A stretch of 64,000 bases of DNA, from positions 1,947,001 to 2,011,000 of the forward strand of contig JAMPIT010000511.1 in NCBI GenBank assembly GCA_026261815.1. Direction: 5' to 3'. Of the stretch, positions 22,961 through 34,340 are shown one piece after another. Each line of letters begins with the position of its first letter. Position 1 is the stretch's first letter. The notes under the pieces were generated by a model, which had not been told where the DNA came from, ran no database searches, and worked only from the letters and a program-made list of their open reading frames with translations. This stretch comes from Monarcha castaneiventris obscurior (taxonomy: Eukaryota > Chordata > Aves > Passeriformes > Monarchidae). Made by a program: the position numbers and the translations under genes.

Positions 22961-25900
22961 TGTACATGGGGGACTCAGAACAGGGGATATGCAGTCCCTT
23001 CCTTCTCATGAGCATTTATGGGTATCTTCCAAAGTGTTTTTCTTTATGATTCTTGATTAGTAGATAAAAGACAATTTCTTCTTTTAATGGAGTCTCTGAT
23101 GTTAATGGTCTCCTTCCAATCAGATTAAGGTGTTTTGGCCTGTTTTACTCTAATGGAGGATGATTGAAAAATATCTGGTTCACAGCTAGCTCCTTGCACT
23201 CTCACTGTGCTGTGCTGCTGCCACTGAGACACTGCCGAGAATTAAAAAAAAAAGGCTGGAGGAGTTCACCCCCTCCCTTCAGAGGGGCTTCAGCACTCCC
23301 TCCTACCAGGCTCTTCTGGGCTGTGGGCACATCCTGGGGACCTTCCAAGAAGCACATGGAGAATAGGGGGAATGCTGTGCTGGGGCTGTGCTCACCCCAC
23401 TGAGCTCCTGGGGCAGCTGGTGCTGCAGCGACTGCTCTCCCCTCATGCAGTGGGAGCTGTGCTGCCTGCCTGCCTGGTGCTGCCTGCCTGGTGCTGTCCT
23501 CCCTGCCAGCCTTTGCCATGTGCTACGTACAAGGGCAAAGCAAAGTGCTGGATTCTGCTGGATAATCACAGCTATTAGATGCACTCGTGTGTGCAAGAGG
23601 GTGTGAAATGCAGATGGATGGAGGACCCTGGGGAGCAGGAGAGAACAAGTTGGGACGTGCCCATGTCTGCACTGAGGCCAGGATGGAGCACTGGCTGTGG
23701 TTGCTGGCCTGGGGGTCCTGGTGTCCCTGAGCCCTACTCAGCCATGGGCATCTCTGACTTCCACAGAGCAACTCCCCAGGTTGGTCCCATTGTATTAACA
23801 AGGCACCACTTCTGCATTTTAAGTATGTGCTCCTTGATATTGTCCTGCCTCTAAATGATACTGGGAATGCATTGTCTACTTAACTACTTTTTAATTAAAA
23901 TTCAGGGATATTAGAAAAGAGAAATCAATTCTTGTCACAATTAAAACTTGGTTTGAACAATTGCAGCATGTTTCAGTGAAGGATCCTCTCTGGGCTTATT
24001 GATCTGTATTGTCATAATGTCTAGGTTATTGCCATGGCTCAGACAGTCTTAATATTTTGCCTGAATTGTGTATGTTTTCTGGCAGGCAGAGGAGGCTGCC
24101 TGCTGCCACTCAGAGCCTGCAGGGCTCCCTGGGCTCTCGTGCCTGCTGACTGAGGTCTGAGCTGGGATGAGCACCTTGTCTCCTACAGTGTCAGGCTCCT
24201 CTGTGAGCCTGGTGATTGCACCAAGGACCTGGCGACTGGCTGGACAAGTCAGGTAGTGTCTTGGGGTGACTTTATGATGTGTATCCTCTATCACTGCTCT
24301 ATGCCCAGGAATTAATTTTGTGCCTTTTTTGTGCCTTTAAACTGAGCCTGAGAGGGGGGAGAGTAAAAAAAAAGAGTGAACTTTTCAAAGCAGTTGTTCA
24401 AGGACACAGATACACACTCCTTTGCGTTCTCCTGCTGCAGCAGCAAGTGTGGAGGAAGCATCCTTCTTGCTTTTTGGCCAGCTTTCAGCTCCTTTTCTCC
24501 AGGAGATGGAGAGCTGAACTTTGTTTTCCTGGCACTTCGTTTTTTTTCCCTTCTTCTCTTTTGGACTGTTTCAACATCAGAACACATCGGGAGAATTTTC
24601 CACCGAGGTCCCAGAGGTGGGCCCACACCGACTCAGCTCCGAGGAGGAGGAGAGAGACCACATCTACAGAAGGACTCTGAAATCTTCCCAGGTTTCTCTC
24701 CACAGTGAGAGGTTTTATTATTTAGCATTATTACCCTTTTCCTGTGTGTTTGTTAAAGAAATAGTTTTTTTTATCTCTTTCACTTTCCTCCGAGGAAATT
24801 TTTTTTCCCCTGAACCTGGTGGGGGAGGTAACCTTCCTGGGTGGTTGTAACCTGCCTTCTTTAAGAGGGTATTTTCCTCCAAATTTGTCCAAACCGGCAC
24901 AGGTAGTCTTAGGGTTTGCAGCCCCAGAAGAGTCTCAAAGCTTGGAGGCAGCCCCAGGGCAGCCAGTGGCACCAGCTGAGCAGGAATTGGCAAGTGGCAG
25001 TGCCACGGAACATCCTGCACCCAGCGCAATGCTGCATCTCCCTGCTAACGGGAGTTGGAGCGGGACCAGGAGGGCAGGCTAGCACAGGGGCTGGAGCCTT
25101 CCCCACAGGTGGCTGTGGCTCCCCCAGCCACAGAAGTCTCTGTCTCCATCTCCTCCGTTTCCCTCTCTTTCTCTTCCTCCCTCTCCCTCTGCAGAGAGGG
25201 GCTGGTGGGAGGTCTCCAGTGCTTTCCACAGTGACAGTGGACAGGAGAGTAGGAGGCTGATTAATCAAAATCTAATACGATGAAGGACCTTTTTAAAGGT
25301 AGAAGATGTCCCAGTTATGGTTTGTCTGCCCTTTAAAAGTTCTTGAAAACTAGGGGGCCTTGGAGGAAAGAAAATTGATTTCTCATGGTTTCTCTTGTAC
25401 CTTGGGGCAGAAAGTAAATTCAAAGGGGCCCTGCCATGAAAGGTCAGAGTCTACTGCTGTGGCTGATAATGAGATCTCTCAGAGATAAATCAGAACACCT
25501 GGAATTCACCACAGGATTCACTGGTTTAACCCAAGATTTGGAATCAGAAAGAAGAGAGGGCACATGCTAAACCTTGCCTGCTGTGGAAGCAGAGGTGGCA
25601 GCAGTAATGCTGCAGCCCCCATTATGCTGGTACCAGGGCTGTTCCCTCCTGCCTGGTGGTGCCTGGCACATCCAGCACCTCCCCACAGTTTGTGCAGAGC
25701 TTCTCGCCCCCACCAATGTACCTTTCACGTCATCACTGCTCCCTTACATGCAGTGGCACATCAGCAGCAGCTCCTGCAGCTGTGCTCCCTTCTCCCAGTA
25801 CTCCCCGCCAGTCCTATGAGCTGCATTCTCCAGACTTGGGGGCTGGGGAAAGAGAATCCTGATGGCCTTGACAACACTCTTTGTTAACCAATGGCTGTGG

Positions 25901-28900
25901 CTTCCAAGGCTGCAGCCCACTAGATCCCATTTACTTTGTGATTAGTAGGATTCACATAATAACTTCTGGCTTGTATTAATGCTTTTGATCTGCAGACCTC
26001 AGAAAGAGATGAGCCAGAGAAAACCAGGAGAGAGATGCTCAGAAAAAAAGAAAAGAAGCAGAGAAAAGTGAGTAGGATGAACTCTTTACCTCTCTATCCC
26101 ATTAGTATGTTTGCCGTGGATTGGAAAATCCTGTTAGGCACAGGCAGCCTGCAGATCTCGAGGTGGCGCAGAGCCTGCAGTATTAGTGGTGGCTTTGGCT
26201 CTGCAGCAGTGCCAGGGCTCTCCTCGAATGCTGGCTGCCCTCAGGGTGTTGGGGAGGGCTCCAGCACAGCCTGCCCCTGGCTCCAAGTGCCTCCCCCTCA
26301 CTGGGACTCCCTGGCTCTGATATTTGTTGCTCTTGGTTTTGGGTTCAGTGACCCTCAGGCTCTGTGTTCATGCCTTTGCTGTATGAATAATTGGAGAAGT
26401 GTCTAATCCTGTTCTCCACTGCTGTCACTGTTACGCAGCCTGTGATTAAACATGCTGTCAGCTGCTGCTGTTTACAGATAACAATGCTGCTTTCTCTCAT
26501 TCCTACACTATCAGACTCATTAGGAAGGTTTATGGATAAATTAGTCAGTCTGGGATTGAATAATGTCTGAAATGCATACACTGAGAACTGCACCTTCCTG
26601 CTCCGGGTAGCCAAATGTGACAGTGACCTGAACCGCTGCACAGGGCAGAGGCCCAGCCCCACACCAGGGTAACCCCCAGATCCAGAGCCTAATTGCTATC
26701 CCCAGATGGGCTCTCTTCATTGAGACTCTTCCAGGGGTGAGTCCCCCACTTCTGGTACCAGGCTGGAGACAGCGTGTCAGGTTGACAGAATTCTCTCTGA
26801 TGCTTCATTACAGCAGATTCTGCAATACACATAAAAAGAGGCTCTTTTTCCACTCTTATTACATGAAACACTCACACATTTCCAGAGAAGGTTCCTGGTA
26901 GGCTTGGTGCATGGCTGCTTGATACAGCAGGAACAAACTGCAGCTGCATATGGGAACAGGTTGTTTCTGCCATTTGTTATTTTTTTCCCTAATTATGATG
27001 CAGATTGGGTGAGCTCTCCAGCATTCCCTCCCGTTCTGTTTATTCAAGCAGGATTTTTGTGAACGTATACGCCAAATTCTTTCTGGGCCCAGAGTGCCCC
27101 ATTAGAATGGAGCAGAATTTTTTGCTTCCCTGAGCTGCAGCCCTTTCCCCAACCCCCTTCCACCACTGGCCAATGCTGAGCCGGGATGGGAGCAGGGCTG
27201 GGATGTACCACTGAGGAGGATCCCTCTCTCCATCTTTGGGACAGGGCAGGCAGGACCCCCATAGCAGCTATCCTGGGGGATGGTGTGGCCAGCAGCTGGC
27301 AGTCTCTCTCTTCAGGGCTTCATCTTCCTCTGGCAGGGTGGCAGAAGGAACAGAGGCACCTGCAGGCATGGAAAGCTGTCCTGCTCTCTGCTGAGCAGTG
27401 AGTAATCTGTAATTACTGGAGAGCTTTCAGGGAACTGGACACACCATGCTGGTGCCTTATTTAGAGTCTGCCCTGAGTGCTGTGTCCTGGAGTGCAAAAT
27501 ACAGCTATGAATTAGCCACAGCTGGATTAAATTGCTAATTATAATTTGCAAAGTGTATTCCCCTCTTCTATCATGGACAAATAAAAAAGACTCACTCTGC
27601 ATGACCTTCCTGTCACCCTCACCCCTTGAAGGGAGGATAAGTGGTGAATGTCTTGTGGTGATTGAGTTACCAAGTGAGTCCTGAAGTGTCTTTCCTCATC
27701 AGCTTGTCGTGCAAGTTGCATCTTTGATTTGCCTGATGAATAAGAGCCAGAGCAGCATCACTCCATGGAAATCCACAGCAGTTCAATGCCCGTGTTGTTG
27801 TTAAAGGGCATTTACTGCCTCGTTATTGAGGGACCAAGAAAGTTAGCAATCTTGGTAATGCATTTTAAATGGTGATCAGCACAAAGATATAAACATATAA
27901 AAAGCTCTTAATAAATAGAGTAAACACCACGGAACTGGGGAATCCAGGCACAAGGTGCATTGGCACTTTGGGGTCCCCGTTTGGGGTGCAGGTGAGGTGC
28001 TCTCCTCAGGAGCAGTGTGAACCAGACTGGCACTTACTTCAAATTAATCAAGGTTTGGGTTGCAGATTCAGTGCAGTGCAGCTCGGAGCTGCTGAGGGAG
28101 GTCTGGGAAGAGCTCAAGCTGTGGAGGGAGCCTGGCACCAGGGCAGGCACTGGCCATTGCTGTGGCCACTCTGGAGCTTCTTCCCTGGCACTCAGCACTG
28201 GACACTCACCTCAGAAGCCACTTGACCAGCAGGACCAGCCTGTCTGAAATGCCTCTGACAATGAATGATGGCCACATGCTGCAGATCCCTTTGTGAAACA
28301 TAACCAGCCTTCTGTAAGACCATTTCTGATGTGTCTGAAAATGAAAATCCTGATGACAGCACTTCAAACAGAACTGCTGCAAATCTCTATAAGTGGTTTT
28401 AATGAAATCAGCCAGGAAGAGAAGGAGAGCAAATAGAAGGTAGAACAACTCCTTTGTTCAAATTACTGTAATTGGTATCAAAATTACATTAGTGGTTGTT
28501 TGCACCATTATACTTGAGGTACATCCTCATTGCTCCCTCAGTTCTCAGAGGCTCACACACCTGAGCTCTCTGCACATCTGCCTTTCAAGCAGAGCAAGTG
28601 AAACCACAGCAGAGGGGCAGGCTGAGAGGGAAGAAGGCTACGTGTACAAACACTGGGGTGCTGGCATCCTGTCCTGTACTCAGCACCGCCAGCAAAGCAT
28701 CTCTGAGGGGCAGGACCTGCCTCCTCCATGAACCTTCCCACTGCTCCCAGGGTGCAATCCGGGGAGCAGATCCCACACACACTGACTCCTGAGCTCAGTG
28801 CGTGCTTCCACGAGTCCTTCAGGCTCTGTCACCAGATTGTGACACCTGGATCTCTCCTGTCTGGTTCTAATTAATAGTATGTGGTAATTTGTCTCTGGTT

Positions 28901-31900
28901 GAGTTGGAACTTAACACCAAGTGGATCTGTGCCTGAGCCAGAGGCAGGGTTCATACTGGTGATGGCAGAATGGGGTGTGACTTATGTAAGTGTAATGATA
29001 CTATGCTGCCTGGCGCTCTGGATTTTCTCAGTATATGATGAATGTGAGGCATTTAAAAAAATTGGACACTATTTTACATTATTTTCTAGAACATGGATAT
29101 CTGTGGGCTGTCTGGAAATCCATTAGCAAGAAATGTAAAGATGCTTAAAGGCATTTACCCAGATTAGCTGCTTTTATGCAGTCAAGGGTCTTATGTGATT
29201 ACCTTAAAAGCTAAAGAACTGCTGCAAAACATTTGTAGTGCAGACATCCTGAAGCAAAGAGTGCAGATCTGACAGAAAGACAGAGCTGTTAAAAAGCAAG
29301 TGCACAGCTCTGGTTGCTTTGTATTTGCAGACAAACAACCCAGAAGGTAGAAGGGATTTCCCTTTGCAGCCCTGAGGCTGGGCTGTGCAGCTCTGAGCAT
29401 GAGATTTATGGGGAAGCTTTACATTAACTTTCATTTTCACTGTGATTTCTGCCAGTTAGTAGGAGGGGATGAGCAGGGGTGGGCCAGCACTGGCTGTGAT
29501 GGAGTGTTGTGCCCCTGGGAAGCGGTGTCTGAGCCCTGCGATCAGCTGGGGGTGGCAGACTGGTGAGGTGCCATTGGGACCGGATTGCCTGAGCCACTTT
29601 CCTGTGTGGGATATTCCCTAATTCCAGGCACACTTGTGGTGTATTGCTGCTGCTTCCTCTGCTCTGGCTCTGCCCTTGTCACAGCAGAAGTCCTGGAGCA
29701 TGTTTGTGTGACATGCCCAAAGCAGTACAAAATTGCAGAAATCCTTTGTTTATCATTGTACGAAAATACTTTCAAGTGTGGAAGAAAAAGGAGAAGGTAA
29801 AAGCTTCCATGAGGTTTCTGCCTATTCTGTCTTTTGTCAAGGATTGCTCTTTCAGCTGTACATTGAGGCCTGCATCCTCATGGCTCCTTTGTCCTTTAAC
29901 ATAAAAAGTAATTTGTCAGCAAAAGAAGTAAAGTTTTGTTTTTCAGTACAGATCTGGCTGTCCTCCCGCTGAGACTTTCAACTCTTTATCTCAGGAATTG
30001 ATGGTCTTGGTTTCTGATTCTCTTTCCTTGGTGTTTGTATTGATTTTTTTTTTTTCCCCAGGAGGGTTATTTTCACTGTAGTGTCAAAACTATCTTTCTG
30101 TCTCCACTTACAGCAGGTAATAGCTCAGCTCAGCCAATTACACATTTTCTGGGCTGGCCCCACTCTTTGTACAAGTTCACCTGACAGTCTGGAGCCTGGA
30201 TGACCTGACATCTTTGCTTTCCCTTTGCTGTTGTCTCTACAGGCACCTTCTGCAGCTGCAGCAGCAGTCAGGAATAGGTAAGGGCAGCAGCCCCAGAGCT
30301 GGATGTGAACAGCAAAGGTGACCAGACAAACTGGGTGTTCCTCTTCCTCTGACTGCAGATACCGGGCCCTTGTTGTGCCACTCAAGGAGCTGGTCGGCTG
30401 TGCCATCCCGGGGACAGCAACCCTCTGTCCTGTCCCTGGCTTGGCTTTGGGCTTGTGAAGAAATCCAGTAGTGTCCATTAAAGGCTGCTCTGTTTTCTTC
30501 ACTCCAGCAATGGCTTTTAGTTATCTGCTGCTGAACCAAAATTCATGATATTATTTCCCCAAAACATGATACTTAAAATCTTAATTAAAATACCTCTGGC
30601 TGTTCTACTACCAAGATTTTATAAGTGCTTGGAATAATATTTCAGATAAATGGAAAAACTATGTACTTTTACCATAACAGACCCTTCTTCTAGTGAAACA
30701 TATCTAACATCAAATCCTCCATACACTTCCAAAATCCTCTTCCCTGCTTGGCTCCTCAGTGACAGGAAAGTGTACACGCCTGTGGAGCTTGATGGTGAAT
30801 GGAGCTGTCTCACGGGTCTGGACTGATTTGCCTTATGACATTGATACCTTCCACTGTCCCAGCAGTGAGACCCAGTGTGTGGATACTAAAAGGAAGCTGC
30901 TGTGCCTGGAGGCAGGCAAGCAAGATCCTGTATATTACACTGTGAGAGTTGTGTGTCATATTAGAGCAATCTGGCTTTAAAGGGCATCTTTCAAGCACAA
31001 ACTAGCTTTTTCCCACACTTGACTGATCATACAAATAACTGTGATTAAAGGTCAAGTGCCTGAGTTTTCCTATTTTACTCCTTAAAAATTTATATGCGAA
31101 AGAAAACCTAGAAGTTAACATAGCATGAAATTGTTATGCAGTTCTGAGCCTTTAATGACAACTAAATATCACTTTTCTTCCTGGGTGGCTTGAGAAATCT
31201 TCAGTAACAATGGGTCACTTCTTTTGGTTTCCACTTGAGGAAGATTATAAATAAACCCTGTCTTTTGCTTCCCTGCTCTGTAACATGATGGAGGGAGGGT
31301 TTTGACTGTATGAACTTGTGCCCCCAGTCAGCATGGCTGTTCCTGGTCTTACTGGGAGCTCCTGGGCTGCAGGTGCAGGGCAGGAGGGGCAGCTGGGCTC
31401 CAGTGCTGGTGCAGCAGCACACAAAGCACTGACCCACGCTGAGCTCTCCTGGATGGGAAGAACATCAATAAATGGATGGGAACTTCCTCACCCGTAAAGT
31501 TAACACAGAGGGAAAAAGTAATGACCATGTTTGCAAAAGAGCTGAGGAATGAAGGGAGAGTTGGAAACATCCTCTAGCTCCAAGCGCCCAGCTGGGCTTA
31601 GTTTGTGGTCCAAGCACCAACCCCCACGAGCAGGGGCTGGCCATGGGGTACCATAGCCTGGCCAGGCTGTGCTAGATGGAGGCTCAGTGTTTTTACTTCA
31701 GACCTGCAATATTTTACATTTGACACATAATGACAGCAAAGGGAACATCCCACAGGAACAAATGTTTGCTTTGGTATCATCGTATCTGCCATTGGGGGGA
31801 AACTGGCAGGCGTTCAGCCTGACTAAACTTTGTAGGAACCTGCAACACCTAAAATTAGTAATAATCAAACCATGTTGAGTTCCTCCCCCGAAGCAGGAGG

Positions 31901-32023
31901 CTGTGGGCCTGGTGGCAAATACCTTGGCTTCGGTGAGCCAAGAATTGCCTCCCCCAGCCCAGGCAGGCCCCCTGCAGCCTCATGGTGCTGTGCCTGCTGC
32001 CACAGCACTGTCCTGGGTGTGGG
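22961..32023. other. Gene-free spacer upstream of EPHA10
   Basis: About 9 kb with no exon I can defend. A pyrimidine tract at 25,140-25,193 ending in CTGCAG resembles a splice acceptor, but no partner exon or recognisable coding sequence follows. AT-rich, TAAT-rich segments occur at about 23,040-23,170, 23,860-24,060 and 27,480-27,560. In mammals MANEAL lies between YRDC and EPHA10, and none of its exons was recognised here. Confidence 0.45.
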
Positions 32024-32627
32024 TGTCATGATCCAGTTATCAAAAGGTTATTAGAAATGCCTCTGCCCAAATTAAGGTGCAAACAAGACTATATGCCAAT
32101 GTCAATAGTATGGGTTTTATTTGATAATAAATATGAGAGAGAGAGAGAGAAAGAGAAAGAGGAAAGAAGAGAAAGAAATAGAAAATAGGTGGGGGGCGGA
32201 CAGAAAGAGAGTGACAGATACAATAACGAAAATATCACCACTCCGTGGATCCCAATGATATTCCATTGATCCTCTCCAGCTGGTCTTCTTAGTGGTGGAG
32301 CTCCCCCCGGAAGGCATAGAATCTGAAGGGTTAATATATGCTCAGGCTAGGTAGGAAAACTCAGGCACCTTTCCTGGGGACGAGTTTGCCATTGTCTCTT
32401 ACAAGAGACTCCAGGTTTGTTGCATCACATGCAGTCCTGCGGTGCAAGGCCTCAGGAATGACTCTGGGGGGCACTTCGGGAGGTCCTTGATGGATTAGGA
32501 CACCCCCTCTGCTGCCTCTCACGTGAATGTTCCCTGGATGTGGCTGCTGGGGTTGGGGATTCCACAGCTGGGCCAGTTTGTGTAAGGGAGGATGGGTGTT
32601 CACTGTCCCTGAGCAGAGGTTATGACA
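32024..32627 (-). mobile_element. Solo LTR, about 0.6 kb, ERV-type
   Basis: The interval begins TGTCATGATCC and ends GGTTATGACA, so the ends form the imperfect inverted repeat TGTCAT..ATGACA with the TG..CA dinucleotides of LTRs. On the minus strand there is an AATAAA (plus-strand TTTATT at 32116-32121) about 90 bases before the 3' end, as expected for R/U5. A purine GA-rich tract lies at 32132-32190. It resembles passerine ERV LTRs I remember. Six-base flanking duplications are not visible, and no retroviral gene adjoins it. It lies about 1 kb upstream of the EPHA10 start codon. Confidence 0.55.
32132..32190 (+). repeat. GA-rich microsatellite/purine tract inside the LTR
   Basis: GAGAGAGAGAGAGA is followed by AAGAGAAAGAGGAAAGAAG-type sequence, nearly pure purine on the plus strand. 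The pattern is simple-sequence DNA that also belongs to the surrounding LTR. Confidence 0.8.
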
Positions 32628-33419
32628 CATCGAAACTTCCTCCCCCCACCTCGGCTGGGGGGGAAATCTGCAAACCTGCTCCCAACAAATGGGTCTGTGG
32701 GCTATGGTCTCCCCCAATGTGAAGAAAGCCAGAGATGATTCTTAGCACGGCTGCTGGGTTTGGCTCACATTCTCTTGTTTACTTGTTTGTTTCTCCCCGG
32801 GCCTGAGGTTGATTAAAGAATGAGTTTTCCCTTTATCTAATCTCAGTGGTTTGACTTACAGTCTGAAGTTCTTCAAGGAGTTCTTCACAAGTTCCCTGTG
32901 GTTGTAGCTTCTTTATACAGTTTTTGCTATAATGAGCTAAACTTTTTATCAATATTTGAGGTATGAGCTATTTCAGTCTCTGACAGTGGGTCTGGGAGGA
33001 CCCACCGTACCTGGGGCTGCCTTTTCCTGGGGTTTCTGTCTGGGCATTTTTGCTTTCACAGCAGTTGCTGGGCTTGGAGGACCTCGACATGAAGCTGGGA
33101 ATGAAATTTCAACCCAGAAAGGCAGGACAGAGGGCTCGACAAAACTGACATTCCTGGGCATCGCTTGCAGGCCAGGGCAGGGATGAGACCTGCCCCACTA
33201 CTCTTCTGGGCCCTGTGCTGCAGGAGGGAGGCTCTAACCCAACACTCTTGCTCGCTATCGGCAGCAGGAAGCAAACATCATCTGGGCATGGGGGCGGCAC
33301 AGCACTGCTGATTGTGGCCGCAGCATCTCGGCAACAGCGAGTGCTGCCCGTGCCCCAGCAGTCCTCTGGCTTCCATGGGGAGGGCAGCCCCTGTCCTGGG
33401 CAGCAGTTCCAGGCAGCCC
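32628..33419. other. Distal EPHA10 upstream region, no gene seen
   Basis: Mixed-composition DNA between the solo LTR and the EPHA10 CpG island. There are no recognisable exons or repeats. Confidence 0.45.
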
Positions 33420-34340
33420 AAAGCTCAGCACCGCGGCGTGCAGTCCGCTCCCTCAGAAGCCAGCCCCGTGTCCGAGCCGGGCCCTGGCCGGCCCGGGGGC
33501 CTCTCAGTCGGCTCCAGAGCCAGCGCCTGCCCGCCTTCGCCCCGCCCCCGCTCGCCCCGCCCCTGCCGCTGATTGGCTGCGCGGGCCGAGGCCACGCCCC
33601 GGCGGCAGCGGTTGGCGCGCCGCGGCGGGGGCGGGGCGCGGAGCTGGAGCGCGGCGGCGGCAGCGCGGGGAGTGGAGTCGGGGCGCCATGGAGACGGCGC
33701 TGCCGCTGCTGCCGCTGCCGTTGCTGCTGCTGCTGCTGCCGCTGCCGGTGCTGCCCCGCGCCGCCGCTGAGCAGGGTGAGCCGGGTGGGGCGGCGGCGAC
33801 TGCTCCCGGTGCTCCGGCAGCTTCCGGTTCTTCGGCGCCCCCGGCCACCGCCGTGTCCCCCGTGCCCGGCTGTCTCGGTGCGCGGTGTCGCCGCATCGAC
33901 CCCGACGTTGGTTGCCCACGGCGGGTCGGGCTGCGCGTTGCGGTACTGGGAGCGGCCGGCTCGGCTCGGCGGTGGGGTCGCTGCGGGACTGGCCGGACGG
34001 GTTGTGGGGCGGTCGTGCCGCTCTCCAGGGCGCGCCCTGCCGGAGGAGCGGGAGAGGACGGATGGGTCCTCGTGGAGTGACCGGGTCAGCCCGGGGTGTG
34101 CCGGTCCCCGCGATCACCGGAGGCACTAGGCAGCGCGCTGCCGGTACCATGACAGGGAGACTGTTCGAGCCCTGAGGTCCGTGTTCGTGGAGTATGCGCT
34201 GTCACGGACGGACCCGACTGGTCCCGGAGGCGGGAAGAGTGTCTCGGAGCATCCCGGAGCATTCCGAGCGGAACGGTCGTCAGGGATGTGCCCGCCGGGG
34301 ATGCGCCGCCGCGCCCCTTGTTACCGGTGTTTGAGGCCGA
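33420..34340 (+). promoter_or_regulatory. CpG-island promoter of EPHA10
   Basis: A dense CpG island begins at about 33,420 and extends through exon 1 into intron 1. Just upstream of the start codon lie clustered GC boxes (CCCCGCCC type, about 33,537-33,563), an inverted CCAAT box (ATTGG at 33572-33576) and further GC-rich SP1-like sites. There is no TATA box. The transcription start probably lies between about 33,590 and 33,680. High GC keeps long chance frames open on both strands. Confidence 0.7.
33688..33775 (+). other. EPHA10: EPHA10 exon 1, signal peptide
   Basis: Exon 1 encodes 29 residues plus one base: a short N-terminus, then an almost pure Leu/Pro core and Ala-rich residues before the likely cleavage near Ala26. 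The Leu run is written mostly with CTG codons, making a CTG/CCG-rich tract at about 33,700-33,755 that may be prone to length change. The donor is GTGAGC. Confidence 0.85.

Noticed and set aside
22137..23060. 307-codon plus-strand frame
   Set aside because: It lies in the LTR-retroelement remnant, antisense to it, with no domain or codon bias. It includes poly(A)-type and ACAAAACAAAAC simple sequence.
24279..25268. Overlapping 100-130-codon frames with a pyrimidine tract and CTGCAG at about 25,193, considered as an exon
   Set aside because: No conserved protein motif, no matching donor in phase, and frames are open on both strands. It could be a non-coding exon, but nothing supports it.
33215..34129. 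304-codon plus-strand and 241-codon minus-strand frames around EPHA10 exon 1
   Set aside because: Both lie in the CpG island and are dominated by Arg/Pro/Ala/Gly runs caused by GC-rich sequence. EPHA10 exon 1 explains the only coding signal.
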